A DNA stretch of 10,175 nt from Pseudomonadales bacterium (lineage in GTDB: Bacteria > Pseudomonadota > Gammaproteobacteria > Pseudomonadales > Moraxellaceae): assembly GCA_013043915.1 (NCBI GenBank), contig JABEVH010000177.1, positions 1 through 10,175 of the forward strand, in the 5' to 3' direction. Positions 6,761-10,175 of this stretch are shown piece by piece; position 1 is the first letter of the stretch; the number at the start of each line of letters is the position of its first letter. The notes under the pieces are model-generated. The model saw only the letters and a list, made by a program, of their open reading frames with translations. It was not told the DNA's origin and ran no database searches. The translations under genes were made by a program, and so were the position numbers.

Positions 6761-7837
6761 CTACCGCTTCAGGAGGTGTGTGCGCACCACTTCGTTAAAA
6801 ACCTCCACCATTTCAGGGTCAAATTGCATGCCTTTGCTTGAGTTGATTTCTGTAATGGCGCTGAGCAGGGAGCGTTTGAAGTTTCTGTCAGATCGCTCAT
6901 TCGTGATTGAGCAGTAGGTATCAACCAACGCTAGAATACACCCGCCTATATGGATGTCCTGACCCACAAGGCGCTGGGGGTAACCTTGGCCGTCATGGCG
7001 TTCATGGTGATGCAGTACCATGGTGGCAGCATCGTCCCAGTGTTCCATGCGGCGAAGTAGTAGATAACCAATATCGACATGAGCTTGAATCATTCTTAAT
7101 TCTTCACGGCTTAGGTTTCCCTCTTTATTGAAAATGCCGTGAGGGACGAAAGCCATGCCAAGATCATGCATGTAAACAGCAGCGGTTAATTGTGAAGCAT
7201 CGACAGGGCAATTAAGTGCCTCATTGAGTAAACGAGCCAAATCCTGGATTTGTTCCAGTCTTCCTCGTCGGTAAATGCTTAAAGCATCCAGTCTTTGTGC
7301 CATTTGTTGCATGAGGTCGAGATCACCGGGCAGGACGGGTAGGGTAGGGTAGGTTGAAACGGGTTCACTGCCTTCTCCGCGCAGTGATGCAGCCGCTTTA
7401 AGATAAATATCCTGAGAAGAAACTGCCTCGGGAGAGCGTACTTTTTGTACCCAGTCCGTAAGGAGATCAAGTCCGTCAGTATCCATGGCCCGGGTGCGTA
7501 CCAGATTCACCAGCTGATCGTGAATACACTCAGTAGCTTCCACAAAAAAATCACCCATACTGGAAGTATATTCGATATGCATGTCACGCAGGTCAGATAC
7601 GATCTCTTCCAGTTCATGCAGACTGTCAACGTAGGGGTCAAGATATACCATGCGGCAGTTTCCCTTCAGGGAGTGCATGGCGCGAAATAAGGTGTTTATA
7701 GAGGCGCTGTCATTATGCAGGCTCAAGGTTTGAATGCACTGATGAATTTCTTCCCGGGCATCCCGGTAGCAGGCCATGAATTCATCAATGAGTTCAGTGT
7801 CCAGCTGCAGAAATTCCTCAACACCGGTATTAGCCAT
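6761..7837 (-). CDS. Hpt-domain plus HD-GYP protein (cyclic di-GMP phosphodiesterase family, metal site atypical)
   Basis: A 358-residue soluble protein with two modules. Residues about 10-115 form a histidine-phosphotransfer (Hpt) domain with the signature HSLKGNCRMV and candidate phospho-His 55. After a Pro-rich linker (about 135-172) comes an HD-GYP domain (about 180-350) with H224-D225 (HDLG), H233, H253, HHE (277-279), HDGQGYP (281-287) and D306. HD-GYP enzymes hydrolyse cyclic di-GMP, so this may respond to a phosphorelay. Departures from the canonical site: HDIGK reads HDLGM; no His or Glu-x-x-x-His pair precedes HD where the first metal ligands normally sit (residues 183-210 have no His); and the DxxE/D position after D306 is Cys309. 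Activity is therefore uncertain, and it might be a regulator instead. The ATG at 7835-7837 lacks a clear Shine-Dalgarno, and an in-frame stop lies upstream. Divergent from the ATPase gene; acnB follows after 139 bases. Confidence 0.85.
   Translation of the reverse strand: MANTGVEEFLQLDTELIDEFMACYRDAREEIHQCIQTLSLHNDSASINTLFRAMHSLKGNCRMVYLDPYVDSLHELEEIVSDLRDMHIEYTSSMGDFFVEATECIHDQLVNLVRTRAMDTDGLDLLTDWVQKVRSPEAVSSQDIYLKAAASLRGEGSEPVSTYPTLPVLPGDLDLMQQMAQRLDALSIYRRGRLEQIQDLARLLNEALNCPVDASQLTAAVYMHDLGMAFVPHGIFNKEGNLSREELRMIQAHVDIGYLLLRRMEHWDDAATMVLHHHERHDGQGYPQRLVGQDIHIGGCILALVDTYCSITNERSDRNFKRSLLSAITEINSSKGMQFDPEMVEVFNEVVRTHLLKR
7337..7353 (+). repeat. GGGTA pentamer tandem repeat, about 3.4 copies
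   Basis: GGGTA is repeated three times plus GG at 7337-7353, inside the linker codons of the HD-GYP gene (encoding YPTLPVLP on the minus strand). With the GGG at 7328-7330 the plus strand has four GGG tracts with short loops, fitting a G-quadruplex motif. Confidence 0.6.
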
Positions 7838-7893
7838 CGTGTGTGATCTTTGCGAGTAATGACCTCACCTAGTTTAGTTCATGTTTTCTCTAC

Positions 7894-7928
7894 GTCTAAC
7901 TAAGATTGATAGCTTGATAGTGTTAGAC
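7894..7928. repeat. Inverted repeat flanking a tandem heptamer in the divergent intergenic region
   Basis: GTCTAAC (7894-7900) and its exact complement GTTAGAC (7922-7928) flank 21 bases. That interval holds two direct copies of TTGATAG (7906-7912 and 7914-7920), 8 bases apart. The position between two divergent genes suits an operator, but no known regulator consensus is recognised. Confidence 0.5.
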
Positions 7929-7934
7929 TAAAAA
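7906..7934 (+). promoter_or_regulatory. Candidate promoter for the GspE/PilB-type ATPase gene
   Basis: TTGATA (7906-7911, 5 of 6 to -35), a 17-base spacer, then TAAAAA (7929-7934, 4 of 6 to -10). The -35 is the first TTGATAG copy and lies within the inverted repeat, so a protein bound there would block it. Transcription would start near 7941. Consensus match only. Confidence 0.25.
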
Positions 7935-7950
7935 GTGGTAGGACATACCC

Positions 7951-7980
7951 ATGTTCAGTAAGGGCTGGTATTTAAATTGA
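7951..7980 (+). promoter_or_regulatory. Possible nine-codon leader peptide coupled to the ATPase start
   Basis: An ATG at 7951 has a better Shine-Dalgarno (TAGGA, 7939-7943, 7-base spacing) than the ATPase start. It opens a nine-codon frame (MFSKGWYLN) whose TGA stop at 7978-7980 overlaps the TTG start at 7977-7979. Ribosomes ending here could restart on the TTG. Alternatively a frame error in this stretch hides a true ATG start for the ATPase. Confidence 0.3.
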
Positions 7981-9767
7981 CCATTACAAAAGACACAAAC
8001 CCACGGCCTAAAGGATCTTGGCGAGTCGATTTAAACTGGTGTCTGGACGAGTTGAAACGTGATGGGCTGCTGATAGAGCGCGATGCGATGTTAGTTAAGA
8101 GCTCACCACGTTCACGTGATCAGTTGCTCTGGCATCCTTTGCAAGTCATAGCGCGTTTTGGGTTCGCTGATCAAAGTAAAGAGTCTGCCGTGCTGGATAT
8201 TTCTGCGCTAACGGCATGGTTGGCAGCCAAGGCCGAATTGCCTGTCGCTCCGATTGATCCTCTGAAGATCAATGCAGCGCAAGTGACTGCGGTGATGTCT
8301 TATAAATTTGCGCAGATACATGAGATTTTAGCAATTTCCGTCACACGAGATGAAGTAGTTGTCGCAACGGCTCAACCCTTTCATTCTGAGTGGATACAGG
8401 ATTTACAAACGACCCTGCGTGATAAGGTCATACGACGTGTTGTCGCCAATCCAGAGCATCTGCATCGTTATAGCCTGGAGTTTTATAAACTGGCGCGTTC
8501 CATTGAGCGGGCTTCTGGTGCCGATGGCTCAGGTCAGCGTGTTGTTCAGCTTGAACAGCTACTGGAACTGGGTCAATTAGGTTCGCCTGATGCCAATGAT
8601 CAGCATATCGTCAGCATTGTTGACTGGCTTTTTCAATATGCTTTTGACCAGAGGGCTAGTGATATTCATCTCGAGCCGCGTCGGGATATTGGACGCATGC
8701 GTTTTCGTATCGATGGTGTTCTGCATAATATTTATGAGTTTCCTGTCGCTGTACTCACGGCTGTTACCGCGCGTATCAAGATCTTGGGGCGCATGAATAT
8801 TGCGGAAAAACGCAAGCCCCAGGATGGTCGACTCAAAACACGTCGACCAAGCGGTGAGGAGGTTGAGTTGCGATTGTCAACCATGCCCACAGCGTTTGGT
8901 GAAAAGCTGGTGATGCGTATTTTTGATCCCGATGTTTTGCTGCGTAGTTTTAAACAGCTCGGGCTGGTGGGGGATGACTTTGAAAAATGGCAAGGCATGA
9001 CGCATCAGCCTAACGGGATAATTTTAGTCACGGGTCCGACCGGGTCAGGTAAGACCACTACCCTGTATTCCACCCTGAAGCAACTGGCGACGGATGAAGT
9101 CAATGTCTGTACCGTTGAAGACCCGATAGAAATGCTGGAACCAAGTTTTAATCAGATGCAGGTGCAACCTGGGATTGATTTGAACTTTGCTGATGGGATA
9201 CGCGCTTTGATGCGGCAGGATCCTGACATCATTATGGTGGGGGAAATCCGAGACACTGAAACGGCGGATATGGCTATACAGGCTGCACTGACCGGGCATT
9301 TGGTACTCTCTACGCTGCATACCAACGATGCCCCTTCCTCCATCACGCGATTGATGGACATTGGAGTGCCACCCTTTCTTATTTCAGCAACCGTGCTGGG
9401 TATTATGGCGCAACGCCTAGTACGCACATTATGTCCTTATTGTAAGGTGGAGACTGAAACAGACCTTCAAGGCTGGGCTGAATTAACTAAGCCTTGGAAG
9501 TCAACGGCACCCAAAAAGATAATGTTAGGCCGAGGTTGTCTGGAATGCCGAGATACAGGATACCTTGGGAGAATGGGTATTTATGAAACTCTGGTATTCT
9601 CCCATGCCATGAAGAAGTTGGTTGGCGATGGTGCTCCGCTGCAGTCCCTACGGGAACTAGCCTACCGGGAGGGACTTCGCCCCTTGCGTTTGGGGGGGGC
9701 GCAAAAAGTGGCGCAAGGGTTGACTACGATGGAGGAGGTGATGCGAGTTGCCCCATTTCATGGGTGA
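7977..9767 (+). CDS. GspE/PulE/PilB-family secretion/pilus ATPase
   Basis: A 596-residue hexameric ATPase of the type II secretion / type IV pilus assembly family, acting on the cytoplasmic face of the inner membrane. Residues about 20-170 form a divergent N-terminal GspE/MshE-type domain. The core has ASDIHLEP (227-234), the Walker A motif GPTGSGKT (353-360), an Asp box around VEDPIE (380-385), Walker B with RQDPDIIMVGEIRD (413-426, Glu423) and the His box TGHLVLSTLHTN (439-450). A zinc-binding tetracysteine follows: C486/C489 and C521/C524. Zinc and CPYC are typical of GspE/PilB assembly ATPases and absent from PilT retraction ATPases. The start is a TTG; an in-frame TAA at 7959 leaves no upstream ATG, and the next Met is residue 38. 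No GspF/PilC partner is seen here, so the machine it serves is unknown. An SRPBCC gene follows 69 bases later. Confidence 0.92.
   Translation: MTITKDTNPRPKGSWRVDLNWCLDELKRDGLLIERDAMLVKSSPRSRDQLLWHPLQVIARFGFADQSKESAVLDISALTAWLAAKAELPVAPIDPLKINAAQVTAVMSYKFAQIHEILAISVTRDEVVVATAQPFHSEWIQDLQTTLRDKVIRRVVANPEHLHRYSLEFYKLARSIERASGADGSGQRVVQLEQLLELGQLGSPDANDQHIVSIVDWLFQYAFDQRASDIHLEPRRDIGRMRFRIDGVLHNIYEFPVAVLTAVTARIKILGRMNIAEKRKPQDGRLKTRRPSGEEVELRLSTMPTAFGEKLVMRIFDPDVLLRSFKQLGLVGDDFEKWQGMTHQPNGIILVTGPTGSGKTTTLYSTLKQLATDEVNVCTVEDPIEMLEPSFNQMQVQPGIDLNFADGIRALMRQDPDIIMVGEIRDTETADMAIQAALTGHLVLSTLHTNDAPSSITRLMDIGVPPFLISATVLGIMAQRLVRTLCPYCKVETETDLQGWAELTKPWKSTAPKKIMLGRGCLECRDTGYLGRMGIYETLVFSHAMKKLVGDGAPLQSLRELAYREGLRPLRLGGAQKVAQGLTTMEEVMRVAPFHG
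9692..9699 (+). repeat. Run of eight G near the ATPase C-terminus
   Basis: Eight consecutive G encode part of RLGGA (residues 571-575). An 8-base inverted repeat, CCCTTGCG (9681-9688) and CGCAAGGG (9712-9719), flanks it. The run is long for this otherwise mixed-composition gene. Confidence 0.6.
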
Positions 9768-9836
9768 CATCAGTGCTGTACGCATGCATCATGTCATCGC
9801 CTAAGGGTTCAATGTTATGTATCAGGGAGAGTGATG

Positions 9837-10175
9837 ATGAGTCGACATAGCATCAAAATTGAGCAGGAATTTTCCGGGAGCGTTGAAGCGATTTATGCCC
9901 AACTCTCTGATCATGACCGATTAGGAACGGTCTTTGGTGTTCCTTGTCGCCGCATACGAAATGGTGATGCTGAACTCAATGGTACGGGTTCAGTCAGGCG
10001 TATAGGCTTCTGGCCTTTGACCCTGGAAGAGACGGTGGTGGCCACTGAACCTAATAAGCGTATCGATTACCGGATTACGCGGGGTGGAGCTCCCTTGAAG
10101 GATCATCGTGGTCAGCTGACATTTACATCAACACCTACGGGGTCCCGTGTTCGTTGGGAAATCAATTTTTCGGTC
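9837..10175 (+). CDS. SRPBCC (START/polyketide cyclase-like) family protein, N-terminal 113 residues, cut by window edge
   Basis: An open frame runs off the right edge. It starts MSRHSIKIEQEFSGSVEAIY and continues through LSDHDRLGTVFG, GTGSVRRIGFWPL, EETVVATEPNKRIDYRITRG and RGQLTFTS. The alternating hydrophobic strands and the opening 'V-E-A-I-Y-A-Q-L-S-D' helix fit the SRPBCC helix-grip fold, which encloses a hydrophobic ligand pocket. Ligand and function are unknown for such stand-alone members. Three start codons stack in frame: GTG 9831, ATG 9834 and ATG 9837. AGGGAG (9824-9829) is 7 bases from the last and 4 from the ATG before it, so I chose 9837; 9834 is equally usable. No terminator is visible between the ATPase gene and this one, so cotranscription is likely. 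Confidence 0.75.
   Translation, partial: MSRHSIKIEQEFSGSVEAIYAQLSDHDRLGTVFGVPCRRIRNGDAELNGTGSVRRIGFWPLTLEETVVATEPNKRIDYRITRGGAPLKDHRGQLTFTSTPTGSRVRWEINFSV

Noticed and set aside
7838..7900. Minus-strand promoter for the HD-GYP gene (for example TAAACT as -10)
   Set aside because: The best -10 candidate has no acceptable -35 at 16-18 bases, so I do not call it.
9765..9796. TGACAT/ATGTCA inverted repeat after the ATPase stop as a terminator
   Set aside because: Only 6 pairs with a 20-base loop and no T-run follow, so it is unlikely to terminate transcription before the SRPBCC gene.
1..10175. tRNA, rRNA or CRISPR arrays
   Set aside because: I saw no cloverleaf-like sequence, rRNA segment or regularly spaced repeat on either strand.

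Overview
The window is a compact stretch of a Gram-negative proteobacterial chromosome. The outer-membrane-linked PNAG genes, a B-type aconitase and a GspE/PilB ATPase support this. A gamma-, beta- or Acidithiobacillia-type host is plausible, but the sequence does not settle the species. Base composition looks intermediate and even, and apart from the extreme left edge nothing looks foreign.

Layout, left to right. Positions 1-100 hold the 5' end of an IS200/IS605-family tnpA on the minus strand, cut by the window edge. It lies just downstream of a minus-strand exopolysaccharide cluster, pgaD (155-637), pgaC (634-1914) and pgaB (1923-3887), transcribed in the order pgaB-pgaC-pgaD. No pgaA is present. 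A short gap with strong hairpins (3888-4020) separates pgaB from acnB (4021-6621, minus). Upstream of acnB is an Hpt plus HD-GYP protein (6761-7837, minus). A 139-base divergent intergenic region (7838-7976) with an inverted repeat and a tandem heptamer follows. On the plus strand are a GspE/PilB-type ATPase (7977-9767, TTG start) and the 5' part of an SRPBCC-domain protein (from 9837, cut by the right edge).

How the genes fit together. PgaC/PgaD polymerise and export poly-beta-1,6-N-acetylglucosamine (PNAG), and PgaB partly deacetylates and trims it in the periplasm. In E. coli the PgaC/PgaD synthase is activated by cyclic di-GMP. The nearby HD-GYP protein belongs to the cyclic di-GMP phosphodiesterase family, although its N-terminal metal ligands look substituted. 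The ATPase family powers type IV pili or type II secretion, so a surface-attachment theme is plausible; this link is inference. AcnB is a TCA-cycle housekeeping enzyme that happens to lie between them.

I found no wholly new system. The points most worth a second look are the hairpin wedged directly upstream of the pgaB ribosome-binding site, the missing pgaA, the Hpt-HD-GYP protein with an atypical metal site, and the possible leader peptide overlapping the TTG start of the ATPase.
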